NCBI GenBank assembly: GCA_010645155.1
Contig: CM021323.1
Span: forward strand, 11,396,385-11,460,384
Reading direction: 5' to 3'
Length of the DNA stretch: 64,000 nt
From: Tigriopus japonicus
Lineage: Eukaryota; Arthropoda; Copepoda; Harpacticoida; Harpacticidae
Positions within the stretch are counted from its first letter, which is position 1. Each line of letters opens with the position of its first letter. Both the position numbers and the translations under genes were made by a program. Below, piece by piece: positions 1 through 12,161 of the stretch. The notes beneath the pieces were generated by a model. The model saw only the letters and a list, made by a program, of their open reading frames with translations, had not been told where the DNA came from and ran no database searches.

Positions 1-99
1 GCTTGAAAAGTAGGAAAATCCCGTTTATCCCGTTTATCCCGTTTATCCCTTTTACTGCTTGAAGGAAAATCCCGTTTATCCCAAGGGGGATAAACGGGA
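1..99. repeat. Minisatellite with perfect inverted repeat
   Basis: The 9-mer CCCGTTTAT is repeated in tandem at 20-49. The block starting GCTTGAA and containing GGAAAATCCCGTTTATCCC occurs twice (from 1 and from 57). The second copy forms a perfect 13-bp inverted repeat (70-82 with 87-99) around a 4-base loop. The array may extend beyond the left window edge. Confidence 0.75.
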
Positions 100-959
100 C
101 TCTTTTTGGAGGGGATAATCCCCCTGACCAACCCTGCCAGAAACTCAGCTCTACCAACAGTTCTGTTTTACCAATAGCGGTATGTTTTAAAACGCTCACT
201 TAAGCAACCTTTGTGCATGGCCCATTTAAACACTTTCTATTGGGTATTTCACTTATGAAACAATGCCGACAAATTATCGCATAATTGCTCGCCCTTTTCA
301 AATTGTTGCTTCTTGAAATTGGAATCAATAAATTGATTACATTTGGGCAATTAATACTTTGCTTAATGGTTTTGTGGTTCAATTTTGCATTGCAATTCAT
401 TTCTTCTCTTAATTTTTTCAAGCAGAGCAGACCAGATTCAAAAGTTATACACTAAGGGGAATAAATTGTTCCATAAAAACATTAAAAATTGAAAATATTG
501 AATTGATGGTGCTTTTATTCGTGGATAAGAAGCACCACCCTCCTCCTTTAGGAAAATATACTTGTTATTATGCTGAGCATAAAATTTGAAAATGGAGGGT
601 ATTTTCCACATACCCTTCAAGCTCCTTTAGACTTTAGCAAATCTCTGACTTGGTTTTAGACCTAAACGGAGGAACTTGTCAAGTTTGTTTGTTTGAATAC
701 TTGTTCCTTTTTAATATGTCCAATCTAAAACAGATTCATGAATGGGTACAACGCTTTCATAATATACTTTTCAGCTAGTACATTTTTAATACTTTTTTTG
801 CGGAAAACGACACTATTTGGATAACCCTGAATTTTCGGCAGTTACACATGCAAATCAAATTACGTACAAAAGAAATATCAAGTATGAAGAACCATCACTT
901 AATGGAGAGGAAAAGTGCCATTTGTCAGTATCAGGATGGGGTTCACTTTGGTAACTATT
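100..959. other. Non-coding stretch
   Basis: AT-rich sequence with only short frames lacking domains or splice support. It lies downstream of the retroelement-like remnant and could hold more decayed element sequence, but nothing is recognisable. Confidence 0.4.
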
Positions 960-1451
960 TTATTCGCTAGATAGAACTTCCTTAAGGATCCAATGAACAT
1001 ATTTTTTTGTCCTAACGATCTGCATCCTTCTCATAATTGCATCAAATTTAGGATTAGCTGAATCAAATTTTGTCCCCCGCACCCTTTTCATAATCCAATT
1101 TAGAGACAACTTTAATTTCCTCCAGGGTCCATATTTCCATTCCCATTCAGAGAGGATAACAGGCTTCTGAACACGATCGCCACTAAATACCAGAGAAGAG
1201 ACTTCCTGATTTTCTTTCATATCTGGTTAAGAACTTCCCGGATATGGAATTTGCCTCGTGACAATCTTGTTGAAGTCTCGGGGGATCCAAACCATTTCAA
1301 AGAAGGATACCTTGTTTGCAACAACTTCGTTAGAGCCAGATTTTACAGCGTTTATTTGAAAGGCGTAGTTCAGGAAGTGGCCTGTAAAGCTTGCGAAGCT
1401 ATTTATATATTCATTAATCTTCGGTCGGCCAACTTCTCCGAAGTCTATAAT
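960..1451 (-). mobile_element. Degenerate retroelement pol fragment, BEL/Pao-like
   Basis: On the - strand one reading frame is open from 1451 to 960 except for a single in-frame TAA at 1227-1229 (about 163 codons). It contains VANKV, then WIPRDFN (1289-1269) and VTRQIP. About 45 residues later comes YGPWRKLKLSLNWIMKRVR, followed by a charged tail. From family knowledge, BEL/Pao pol has this order after the RNase H region: an F/VVANRV-type stretch, W-x2-(V/I)P-x3-NPAD-x2-(S/T)R, then an FSSW-x-KL-x4-AW block before the integrase. The match is partial: the NPAD core is lost and a stop interrupts the frame, so this is a dead remnant if it is one. A weakly similar - strand frame at 1905-2171 may be a more upstream piece. 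No LTRs were seen. Confidence 0.38.
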
Positions 1452-4400
1452 CTATAATCAATCAAGGAGTCAAATTGAATGACATAAACGTCATATTTGG
1501 TTGGATCAGTGGGATCAGGCATGTCATTAATGTGGTTTCATGAGACAGGTGAAATTAGCTCTCAAAATTCAATTTACCTCGTAACTACTTTTAGTAAGCA
1601 TGAACATCAAACATTCAAATTGACTTTGGGTGGTCTGATTGACATTGTAAGTGAACAAGTGACTTTAACAACGGTTTCCTTTGTTTTTCTATCGAGTGGT
1701 GAAAGAAAGTCACACGAAGAAATTAGAACGATTGGCGTGATTGAAAATAAATTTCTAGGTATACGTCGGGAAAAAAGGCATTCCAATTATTGCTCCATTT
1801 ACTTGAATGTTTTGTGTTTGTTCCACACCAAACCTCAAATGCAATTTGCCTAATTCCAAATTAGATATTCAAATGGAGCAAGCAAGGGAATATTTTGTTG
1901 ACTACTAATTTACGTTTTTCGTGCTTGAAACACGGAGACGGGAAAAAATTAGTTCCCGGTTCAGTATTGACTCTTTCATGATGATGGATGACTTAATAAT
2001 TTCACTGCCGAGATTGCCATCAATTGCAAAAAGCCATGAGTGAGCAAGAATTTCTGCAATTACCCAGACTCGAAAAAAGTCAACATCAAAGAGAGAGGCG
2101 GCTTCGAAATCAATGGTCGTTCGGATTCGTTCCCACCATTTTGGGATGTCTCCTCCACATTTGCATCCCAATGGAGAGTATTCTGAAATTTCTATCCAAT
2201 GTCCTGAACCTTAAGCGTTACCGGTCAGATTGTCCAAGTGTGAAAACCGTGAGTTGGTCGGACTTTTAGACTGACTGCCCGCTTCACAACCAGGGTGTGT
2301 GAGGGAGCTTTTGTTAAATTCCCCTTTGTATCAATTGATTTTCAGAGTTGGAAACCAATAAATCTCGACAGGGTGGCTCTTGATGAGCTTTTTGTTGATG
2401 AGAACAACCCTCAGTCATTATGACTCATTTGGGTTTTTATGAGCGCTTGATTGCGCTTGTGTAGATGAAGTTCACTATATTGAACATTCAGCTAAGTTGG
2501 GACGTGAGTGTGATTATCTCAATACTTAGAAACGAGTTAAGAAACGATGAAACTGTAATTTGACAGGGCGGTTTTAATTTTGGGTTAGTGACAGGACTTG
2601 AAAAACATGAAAGCCCCTTCTTTACTTTTAAAGATTCTTTGGGTCATTCATCTTTTCTTGGCACAGTTTCATGCAATCAGATTAATGCTGTCGCAATATC
2701 CTATAAAAAAGGCATTTAATTACCCACAAGTGACAAGTCTCACAAGAACTTGATGGCTACAGTGATTTCTTGTGTTGCACGTTAGTGTACAAACATACCT
2801 TTTTAAAATGGTGCTTAAATGTAGATAGATGACTTACATTTTCTCTTTTAATCCTCAGGGGCTGTTTGAATTTTAATTTATTTATCTTCAAATCCTTTCA
2901 CCAACTCATTGAAAAAACCAGGTTTGAATTAACTATTGCACTTATGAAAAATCATAACAAACAAACATACTTAAATCAACCACATGAGACTTCTCCCTTT
3001 GATGTACTAATTTACAAGCCCTAAAAACTTAACAAAATGAGTAGGCTTGTTGCAAAACTAGAAAGACATTCTTGCCTTGCCCAAGTAGATGAAGGAAATT
3101 GTGAGTTCACTTCTTTGACCACCCTGTGTGAAATATTGGACGTGAAGCACGCTCTTGAGCGTTCATCGGTTGATGGGCAGCCCCAACCAGCCCAGTTTAA
3201 AGCTGCAAAGCCCCCTCAAAGCTGAGGTGGTGAAGAGGGTGACTGAGTGAGTGAGTAAGTGAGGGTGGTTGGGTGGGTGGAAGGCGAGAAAGAATGAAAG
3301 ATGCATTATATGGGATTGCAGACCTAGCTCGATTGGTTCTATGGGAAGGAGAGAAAGGCGAGGGATCTGTCGAATTCAGGGACAGCTGCAGATCGGCCCA
3401 TGTTAATTTTTCTGTTGAAAACCATTTGAATTCAAAGCTGATTGTGGTCTCTGAAAAGCGAGCACAATTTTGGAAAACGGACTCAGTATATCCTGGATGG
3501 AATTGTTCGTTCATCTGCCACGTTACTCTCTTAAGATCACCATCAAGTGATTGGATGGAATGGAACATTTCACTCCATGACATTAGAGTTGCACTTGTAA
3601 TATTTTATCAATCAAGACGCTTCTTCAAATATGATATTTGAGGATATATTCAAGAATCTCTAGGGCGAAACGGTCACAAAATCTAATACAGAAATGAACA
3701 ATCCTTTTTTGTTTTTTTTAGGTGCATATGATGAAAATGACACCTTGTCTTGTGTTTGACACCATTTAATCTCTACTAGAGTAGAAGAGCCGCAAGTTCA
3801 GCATTCTCTGCCAAGTCCTTGTATTTAATTGGAAAGATTGAACGTGAGTGATAAAAACTAGTATCAAAAGACACTTGCGTCGTCCGTCTCATCAAATACG
3901 AACATACAAATACCAAGTCATAAAGCCTTGAATTGAAAGTTTCTCGCGTGATTGTCTTCCAGAAAATGTGTTTTGTCCCATTAAATTTGGAAAGAGAGGC
4001 GCAAAACGAACGCACTTGTGAAATAAATACCTTGATAATGAAAGAATAATTAGTTTTCTGATTCATAACACACATAGAACTGAAATTGTGAAACTTTGAG
4101 AGAATAACTTTCTATTAATTAACGATGTGTATTGGTAGGCGTAACAAGAAAAGCGGAATTGTCAACCAAAAAGTGAATTCGAAAGCCCAACTCGCAGTCC
4201 ACATGCTTCTGTAATCTGAGTCGAGGATCAATTTTAAAATCCACCCCCCTTCGATTCATCTCTCCTCCAATGAAAAAATTCAATCCTCTCTCTTTCGACC
4301 GAGTGGGTTGTAAAAAGCATCAAATGGAATTCACTGCCTCTCTCTTCTTTTTTTCTTATTGATCCGTTCGCCTTTCTCAGTCACCCTTTGAAAAATGTCA

Positions 4401-7400
4401 ATTCCAGTATTTTGACGTTGAAGAATCGAATTTTCCCGCGCGTTATTTTGGGAGGTAAACGAGCAAAAACAAAACATCCTGTTTGGAGTGAAAAACTGGA
4501 GAGGAGGGCAAAAATAAATTTATCGATATCGACATGATTCCAAGTCATAATTCACACGTTCGGGATGGCTATGGAGCACTGTTGGAACGAAAAGAAGTTG
4601 TTCCTGGAGAACAATACATCCACTCTCAGAAGTCGCACCATGCAACCAGTTAGAAAAAAGGAGTTCCTTAATTGTAGTGTTGTAAGCTTGCAAGTCTGGA
4701 AAGTGGGTGGAACCCCAATGAAAGTGGGGTTCAAGTTTTGAAAACTTTTATATTGTACGTACAAGTTCGCCGTCTTTAAGGTAATCGTTAGCTGTCATGA
4801 AATTTGAAGCATAAAGAGAGATTGATTTCTACCTTGGTTGAGAAGGTATGAACGGGAGAAAAGGGAACCACTAGGAACGGCTTGAAATAATGCCAACAAA
4901 AAAGGCAAGAAATTGAGTGATTAATAGAATTCTCATGTCTGGCGAATTATTGATGCGAAAATAGTGCGTTGAAAGTGAAGCAGCGGCACCAACAAAAATG
5001 ATAGACAAAAAATGCAACCCTGGCAAATTTTGTGAACGACTGTGAGTAACTGCACATTTGTAAAAATTGTTTGAACTTTGATTTAATCTGAAGGACATTC
5101 ATATTTTAGCAAAAGAGCTTTGTTTAACCACTAATGAAGCAATCGGACCCTGTGCTTCAATTTACCCTTCAGGGGTTATTAACTGCGCATTTTAAGGAAA
5201 GTTTGTCATCAAAAAGTAATCGGTCCAAATTGTAGTTACTAATTCATTTCATTTCTTTCGAAGTCCATCAACGACATGCAAGCAAAATAACGAGAATCTC
5301 CAAATTTTGTTAATTAGGCACACCTCTAATTTAGGTCCTAATCGAGTCATTGATTTTCATCAACGTGGCTCTTTATTTGTTTGAACCACGCAAGTTGAAT
5401 AAAAAGGTTCAAGATTATTTCCCGTTGCATGGATAATCAATATTCGTTAGTTTTAAAATCTCGTTGAAAAGTCAAATATCAGTCTCTGATATTTTCCGAA
5501 GTACGAGGTCAAACCAAAACAATCAATCCCAATTGAAGCTATATGTGTTTAGAATCAGATTACTAAGTTTGAAGCCATAAATTGGAGAATAGTAATTAGA
5601 ATTTTAGAACTAGTTGCTTCGTATTCAGACAATTTAAAATTCAATAGACATTGTGAACTCATCACCATTTGTCGATTGAAACACATTTCATATTAATTGT
5701 CCACTTGAGCTCATTGGGGTCGATGTTTAATTGCTATCCTACCAATATTTTCGAGTTTTATTGCGCAAATAATGAAAGCAAGGTCTTGTCCGCGAATTCA
5801 AGCGTCGTTTCTTTTGCCTTGACTTTTGAGACTGAGTTTAATCAATGACATTTGGTTCATAACCTTGACAGTTTGGACATCCGTCTTTCCCCTGGAATAG
5901 GTTGGTCGTGTTGTTTTCGGTTGCCGCTCACTCAATTGGAAAACAATAGGTCTGAAATGGATAGACAGAGAAAAAGAAAAGAAAGAAAGACAGAGAGCCA
6001 GCCCCCCCCCCCCCTCAATTGGCTTTGCTTGTTAAACTGAAGCATCATTTGTAGCAATCAATAGTAGATATTTGGTTCATCCCCAGATCTCACTGCCTTT
6101 CAAGCAGACTCACGCCGAATGATAACACTGGGTGCGCTTTCCTCATGTTCTGGAATTCCAACATCTTTCCTGTTATAGTACTAGTAGCACATGTTTATGA
6201 AGACCAGGATCATATATATCTGGAAGCCTTCTGAGGAGTCATTGCCCCACTGAGCTCAAAAATTTAGGTGGCTTAAAGCGAGGTGCAGAGTCCTAGAAGC
6301 AAGGAGGAGGAGGAGGAAGAAGAGGAAGCGGTGGTAGTATTGGTGCTAAGAGCGATTCTCCTCTTCCTTCTTAGACTTGCATACATATATGTGGTATGCA
6401 CTGCAGCCTCCTTCTAGCCTTTGAGTCGAGACCAGCACCGTTTCTTCCGCCTTTCTTCTCTGGCTTTGGCACCAATCTCTTTTACATATTCTCTCTTTTC
6501 GGAGGCTCTCTGCTTCCTTCCCCTGTTTTTCCTCCTCCTCTTTCGCCTTCTGCCTGACGCTTCTAACTGATTGACTGGCTGGTCTCTTTCCTCTGGTCGA
6601 TGGTTCCAATTCCTTTGATATGATTCCAAAAAAAATAATTTTGAAAAGTGTCAAATTTATCTTGACCCGCTTTTAAGCTGGCAAGCATCAACCCCTTTGG
6701 CCAAGATGGCAGGCATTTGTTCCTCGTTGTCCGTTTAAGCCTCCTTTGCTCATCATCCCCCCACCTCTTCCGTTCTGTTGTGAAGGAGAAAAATAACTTC
6801 AATTTCCTGGAAACGTTGCGAAAACAAGCTTCGAAGAGAGAAGTGAACTATCGATTTTTCCCTCCCTATCCAATCTCCCCCACCCACCCACGGGTCTTTT
6901 GGTCCCAGAGCCTTCATGTACTGGAGGCAGAGAAGGAGGAAGCAGGGCCGTTGTGGAACTCACAGAGGAGGATTGGAGAACCCACGGGCAGAATTACCAG
7001 AGTACGAGGAACAGAAAGAAAAAAGAGAAAGAGAGAGAGAGAGAGACACCCACACTCATATGTATATATCCATTGCTTGGGTGAGAGAAGCTGACTGCGA
7101 CTGGTGAGTTTCCAGTGAGCTTCACGAATGGTGCTTGGTCTTTGGAACGAAACAGCAAACTCTCCCTTTTTGTCCAAAAATGGTTGGAAATAAGGAATCA
7201 GCACAATTACATTCGAAAAAAACATCTAGCAGCCAAAATCTATGAGCAACATTGAAAGCTCATTTATTTGGCATAAATTGTACATGGGATGAAAATCAAT
7301 TTAAGAATTCGTGTCATATGCGCAATCGTAAATCGATTTGGGCGATGTTGAATTAAATGTTTTTGTTTGTTTCAATAGAAAAAAAGTTCTTGAGTTAAAA

Positions 7401-8300
7401 GAAAAAATGTACTCCCGGAACATTATGAGATCGTAATCCAAGATCCATAACCTCTGGCCAAGCTGAATATTGGTCACCAAAAAAATTATTAATCAAATGA
7501 GTTTTTTGTTTCTCTCGTTCGCATCGAGCTTGGTGATCACCTCAAGGGGGCAGCTCATATTTTGTCGGGTCTTGAGGCTTTTAAGGCTCTTCAATTGGAT
7601 CCACGTGCTCATGATATTATTGCTCACCCTGGGGGAACAACCCATAGTCCTTCTCCAGGTCTTTGAGTGTATCAGCATTACAATTCCTGCATTTGAGCTC
7701 TTAAGAAGAGGCAGAAAAGGAAGTAAATGAAAAAATGATGAGGGTCACGTATGCATGTACTTGAAAGAACTGCAGCAGCCCCGTGCCCTACTCTACTTCG
7801 GGAGTATTAATTTTCTTTCTTCTCCCGGCTCCCTCCATTTATGCATATTCACTCCTCATATCCACTCAAAAATTCCTTTTCAGGGTAAGAAAAACCTTTT
7901 CGCCTCTTTTTGTGGCCTGCAGACATGTATTTAGGGGAAAAAGAGGGCTACTTCCATCACCACCTCCTCCTCCTCCTCCACCACCACCATCATCATGCCC
8001 CATGCTATTGCCGACCAACGGGTACGACGATGTTGTCACCATTTTTTTGAGCCACCAAGCCCCACCAAAGACGAAGAAGAGAGCCTTTGAACTGACACAT
8101 GCATGTGCCAAGGAGACCTAATGGAAGACATGACGAAGAAGAAGAAGAAGAAGCGTGCCTTTTCTCGTTCCGTAGAATGCAATACCGTGGTTCGATCTGA
8201 AGAGCATTGCAATCTTTGAAGGCTCTTTCTTTTCTTCTTGCCTTTGAGGAGCTCATCATGGTCTTAGAACGACAACTTTGCTTGAGAGCAAACTGAAGCT
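1452..8300. other. Non-coding stretch with simple repeats
   Basis: No gene is supported. It contains a C13 run (6002-6014), an AGG/GAA-rich stretch (6302-6328), a GA-rich run (about 7025-7047), a CCT/CCA stretch (about 7957-7997) and a GAA run (8135-8153). The longer open frames here coincide with these low-complexity tracts. Confidence 0.45.
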
Positions 8301-9511
8301 CAGTGAGGAAGAAGAAGGAGCCTTTCTCAAGAAATGGCCCGTGGGTCGGGCCGTTCAACCCAGGCCGCTATCCTCCTCAGAGCTCACGCCCAAAGTGAGA
8401 GAAAGAGATGTGAATTTCAATTTTGATCTCGGTGCTGTTCCGCTTTCGATCCTCAGCAGCATCCTCGGCGGTCGATCGACTCTTTCGTTTCGGCTTCGTT
8501 CCCCACCACCCACGGGCGATGCAGTTGGGGCATCCTCATCGATCTCCTCTTTTTTTGGCTCTGACCCGAGGCTTAAATGGCCCAAGATGTCCTCTGGATG
8601 CAAGTGAAGACGATGACGGCGACAACCGAGACCCCAAGAGTGAAGGCAGCAGAGAAAAGGCGAGCATGCGAGTCGACAAAATTCACCGGTGGGGAATTTT
8701 GAGCCCGTGTGGGTGCGATTGTGAAAGCTGGGGACGGAATCGGACTCGAGGCAAGTTTTTGATGCTTTTGACGCATTCTCTCTTTCTTTCTCTCTCTCGC
8801 CTCCCTTCCCTTCTTGCTTGCTTGCCCACCTCCAATAACCATTCATGGCTTCTTCTTCTTCTTCATCTAGGATGGATGGTGGATGAAAAGCAGCAATCTT
8901 CCTTGAATGCTGGTTTGAATCTAGAAAGTTGAGTTTTCGCCCAGGCTGCCCTTTAGTGCATGTGAATGGTATGTAGTATGGAAGGATAGCACGAGACAGG
9001 GTACACATACTACGTACGTACTATATACCCTCTCGTACTGGGGAGAAATGAACAACCAACCCCGCGACGAAAGACCGAAGATTCTCCAAAGCTGGCCGGC
9101 GTTCTCTCGCTCGAAAGCCCCTCACGCTCTCCAATTTTTCTCCTTTTTTTGGTGAAAACCCGTGTTTCGAAAGCGTTTTGAAAGTGCACCACCACCAGAT
9201 GCCTTCTTCGTCTTTTTCTCCTTCTTCTTTTTCGTCTCGTGCTCGTGGCCGTGGGGTCTTCTTGTCCTTCTTCTCCATTTCACATTTCAGTATTGGCGCC
9301 CTCAGCAAAATTTCCAACATCGTGGTTGTTTGTCGCCTCCGTGGTCGCCGTCATCCCGGTGGTCGGCTTCCTTCGCCTTGTTTCTCGGGTCGACAGAATT
9401 TGGAAAAGGGAGAGACTTCGGTAACTCTTCAGGAGGCTTTTGGGAGCACCACCATCGACTGGAGGCACGAGGAAGGCATGTCGTCACTCCGCACCACACA
9501 CACACACATAC
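8301..9511. other. GC-richer 5' flank without a recognisable gene
   Basis: This stretch has open frames on both strands (for example 8355-9008 on the - strand), but none shows a domain or sustained coding character. It has TCG-, CGT- and CTT-rich runs and a TACGTACGTA palindrome near 9013. Position and composition suit promoter-proximal DNA or an upstream non-coding exon of the zinc-finger gene. Confidence 0.35.
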
Positions 9512-9742
9512 ATGGACCGGGATCCCTCTGTAGTTGAACTACCAGCAGCAGGACTAGCAGCAGCTGATTTCAACTCGAGTCTGGATGGATTTTTGGAGGT
9601 GTTTGTCGGCTGCTTTGAGAATCCCCTTCAGAGAGCCCTGCTGACGTCGCCGTCGTCGCCTTCGACGTCGTCCTCGTTAGAGAGAGGTTCGCTAGTGGCG
9701 CTCCTGGGGAGGAGCCCATTTTCCAACACAAAAGTCGCATAA
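9512..9742 (+). CDS. Small ORF (76 aa) upstream of the zinc-finger gene
   Basis: ATG 9512 to TAA 9740-9742. The product begins MDRDPSVVELPAAG and has a Ser/Pro-rich segment (SPSSPSTSSS) near residue 50. Composition is protein-like, but I recognise no domain. The start context is moderate (G at +4, no purine at -3). It lies just before the candidate TATA box, so it is either an upstream ORF of a longer leader, a separate small protein, or a chance frame in GC-richer DNA. Confidence 0.22.
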   Translation: MDRDPSVVELPAAGLAAADFNSSLDGFLEVFVGCFENPLQRALLTSPSSPSTSSSLERGSLVALLGRSPFSNTKVA

Positions 9743-9775
9743 AATTCAGATCTGATTGTGAGCCTTACAGTGGCT
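9738..9775 (+). promoter_or_regulatory. Candidate core promoter (TATA-like box plus initiator-like site)
   Basis: A CATAAAA box at 9738-9744 lies 31 bases upstream of the A in TTACAGTGG (A at 9769), the usual TATA-to-initiator spacing. This would give a first exon of about 243 nt ending at the 10011 donor. Both elements are weak matches and the surrounding region is GC-richer, so the true start could be elsewhere between about 8300 and 9950. Confidence 0.22.
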
Positions 9776-9815
9776 TTCGTTCAGCGAAGGAACGCAGAAG
9801 GCACAAAACTTGTGT

Positions 9816-9926
9816 ATGAAATCCCCCCTCGTGCCAGATTGGAATGAACCACCAGAGGGGATCATTGGTCCAGTCGTAGACGATACTTGTGTGTCAATTT
9901 TAATCACATTGCTTGTGCTAACTTAG
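9816..9926 (+). CDS. Upstream ORF of 36 codons in the putative 5' leader
   Basis: ATG at 9816 to TAG at 9924-9926, in a different frame from the main start at 9998 and ending 71 bases before it. The peptide starts MKSPLVPDWN and ends in a hydrophobic stretch (SILITLLVLT). A second short ORF starts at the next ATG inside it (ATGAACCAC, about 9844). If the leader includes this stretch, it would be expected to lower or regulate translation of the zinc-finger protein. Nothing suggests that the peptide itself has a function. Confidence 0.3.
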   Translation: MKSPLVPDWNEPPEGIIGPVVDDTCVSILITLLVLT

Positions 9927-9997
9927 TCCTTCTCCACTTCCTCAACACTAACATCATCATCACTATCATCTTCACCAAAGACATCAAGAACAACACC

Positions 9998-10011
9998 ATG
10001 AACTGGCATCA
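9998..10011 (+). CDS. First coding exon stub of the zinc-finger gene
   Basis: ATG at 9998-10000 sits in a good start context (caacaccATGa). It is followed by AAC TGG CAT CA and then a consensus donor (A|GTGAGT) at 10012. Joining to the acceptor at 14190/14191 completes a CAG codon and enters the zinc-finger frame exactly, giving the N terminus MNWHQSVFMASAAS. The intron is phase 2. A frame match by chance has a probability of one in three, so the support is the combination of start context, strong donor, strong acceptor and matching phase. The alternative is that translation begins at the in-frame ATG at 14201 with a wholly non-coding first exon. Confidence 0.62.
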
Positions 10012-11258
10012 GTGAGTGCTTGTGTACTTGTGTCGATTCATCAAGAACTCATCGCTTGTGTGATATTTCCTACACTTGACCGTAAAACGCCGTTCCTCTT
10101 TCGTAACTCCAACCAACTCGTACTGTTATGAATAATGTTCTTAAATAATTACAACGATTGTGAACCCGTTTCCCGCCAAGCCAATCACTGAGAATTATCA
10201 TTTACCAACACTCAAGTTTGGTGAACACATTTTTGTGACTTTATAGTGCCATGAACAATTGAACATTTCTGTGACTTGGAAACCCCGTTTGGTCACCTTT
10301 CCAAACCTGTGCAAAAGTAAGTAAACAAATCCATTCAGATTACCAATCCTTGACAAACAGAGGTTTTACCTGGCAGTTTCTTGTAAGGAGGAACATTTGA
10401 ATGGTTCAACCATCTTAATGACTCAACTGGGGATACATCTAATTCCAAAGTTGAATGTTTTACATTTCTATTACGAAGAAAAATCGAAAACTGAGAGGTT
10501 AGTCATCTTTTGAAACTGCGCTTACCAATCCGACAAAGATTGGCTGATTTTGCTAAGGAAGTGAAGAAACAAATATTCACCGTGAACCAGTTCATATTTA
10601 ACTCTACCAATTGACATCCGTCCAAAGAGTAAGACCATTGTTTGTTCCTGTCGAGATTCAATCTAAAAAGTCACGTTGAACTTTGGAATGTGCCAAAGGA
10701 CGAGAACCGTTTTCATTCTAAGGCCAAAAAACATTATAATTGATCCCCATTTCCACTTCCCATTGCTCATCTGGACGGACATCCTGGCCGTGAATATTTG
10801 CTTAGGATCAATTGACTTAAAGATATAGAGCGTCCTTTTTCCATTTTTTGTTGAAGGAAAGAAAGGGATCCAAAGTTCTGTCCCTCGTTTAAATAAGACT
10901 TAGTGTTGAGTTGACGGATTTGAGGATGATGAATTGATGCTGAAGCTTACCAAAACATTTAAAGTCAGAAAGATTAGCACCTAACTTCAAGGCTTAGTTT
11001 TTTGTGAATGTGGCAATTAGCACTCTCTACCATAACGTGGGTCTGATACATGAGCAAAAAGTGAGCTCCTCTCTCGTTGTCTCTTTGCAAACCACACTTG
11101 GAACAGATAATCCTCGCTCGATTTTTCCAACCCAGTGAGTGTTCTTTTTGCATTCAATTGTCATTGTGCCCTGCAATTTGCTCTTGCTTTCGGGTCCAAA
11201 GACCTTCAGGCTGGTGCACTCTGTACTTTTGTGTATCGTACTACACATACTACACTCT

Positions 11259-11282
11259 CTCTTTCTTTCTTTCTTTCTTTTT
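11259..11282. repeat. CTTT microsatellite
   Basis: About five tandem CTTT units inside the first intron of the zinc-finger gene. Confidence 0.85.
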
Positions 11283-12124
11283 CCCCTTTTTGCAACCCCC
11301 CATTGACGATTCATTCAAGAGAGGAGCAAGTGGAATGTGTCCTTTTGGTCCTTTCTTTCCCCTCTTTTTTCGGTGACTCACAGCTCAGCACTTGATAGCT
11401 AGCCACTAACTGGATTGAGAACAATCGTCGAAAATGGTCAGAGATTGTTACCAATTAGAAGTTGGACTGGTGCTTGGAGCTCGGCCTCGCACGCTATTCA
11501 TCTATAATCGATCAATATCAGATCATATCGAAATTGAAAAGCCACCCCTCCCCTTTGAGTTTGGGAAACACCTGGACAATGAGTGAGCTCATTTCTTGAT
11601 CTGTGGTCCTGATCCATGGCCTGTGTACGTAGAGTAGTTACTAAATCATGCAGCCCCAAAGTTCTTCCGGTGTACAGTTATTCTCTTGGAACTTGAAAGC
11701 TCGATGGCATTGAACGAATCCCGATCGATGGCAATAGTATTTGTGGCGTGTGCAAGCAGCCACGCATGCTTCAGCTTATCTACATGGAAAACAGCGAGAG
11801 ACTCCACACAATAAACAAGACACAGAACGAAAAACCAATTCGAATCCAACTGAACACTCTCGACGTACGTACAATGACTATTCACTTGGCCAGTTCCGAG
11901 GAAATAATGCTTGCTGGCTGGCTGGCTGGCCTGCAGGCTCTCTCTCAGCAGCCATTGTCAGTAATAGCAAAGTGCATCTGTCTCGCGAGGAAATTCAGAA
12001 GTAAACAACCCATCAACAACGGACAACCAACCATCCCTCTTTCTCTCTCGATGTCCCTGGCCCATCAAATAACAGCAGTTCAATGAAAGTTCAGGATGCA
12101 AGCCAGTGCCTTTATAAGCTTGGG

Positions 12125-12161
12125 TTGTTGTTGTTGTTGTAGCCGTCGTCGTCGACGACGA
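12125..12161. repeat. TTG run next to a 16-bp palindrome
   Basis: A TTG run at 12125-12140 is followed by the perfect palindrome TCGTCGTCGACGACGA (12146-12161). Confidence 0.8.

Noticed and set aside
6346..6654. Lys/Glu/Arg-rich - strand frames
   Set aside because: They are translations of a TCC/TTC-rich low-complexity tract.
8355..9008. 217-codon - strand frame and overlapping 169-codon + strand frame
   Set aside because: Both strands are open because stop codons are depleted by local composition; no domain, repeated low-complexity runs, and no splice or start support.
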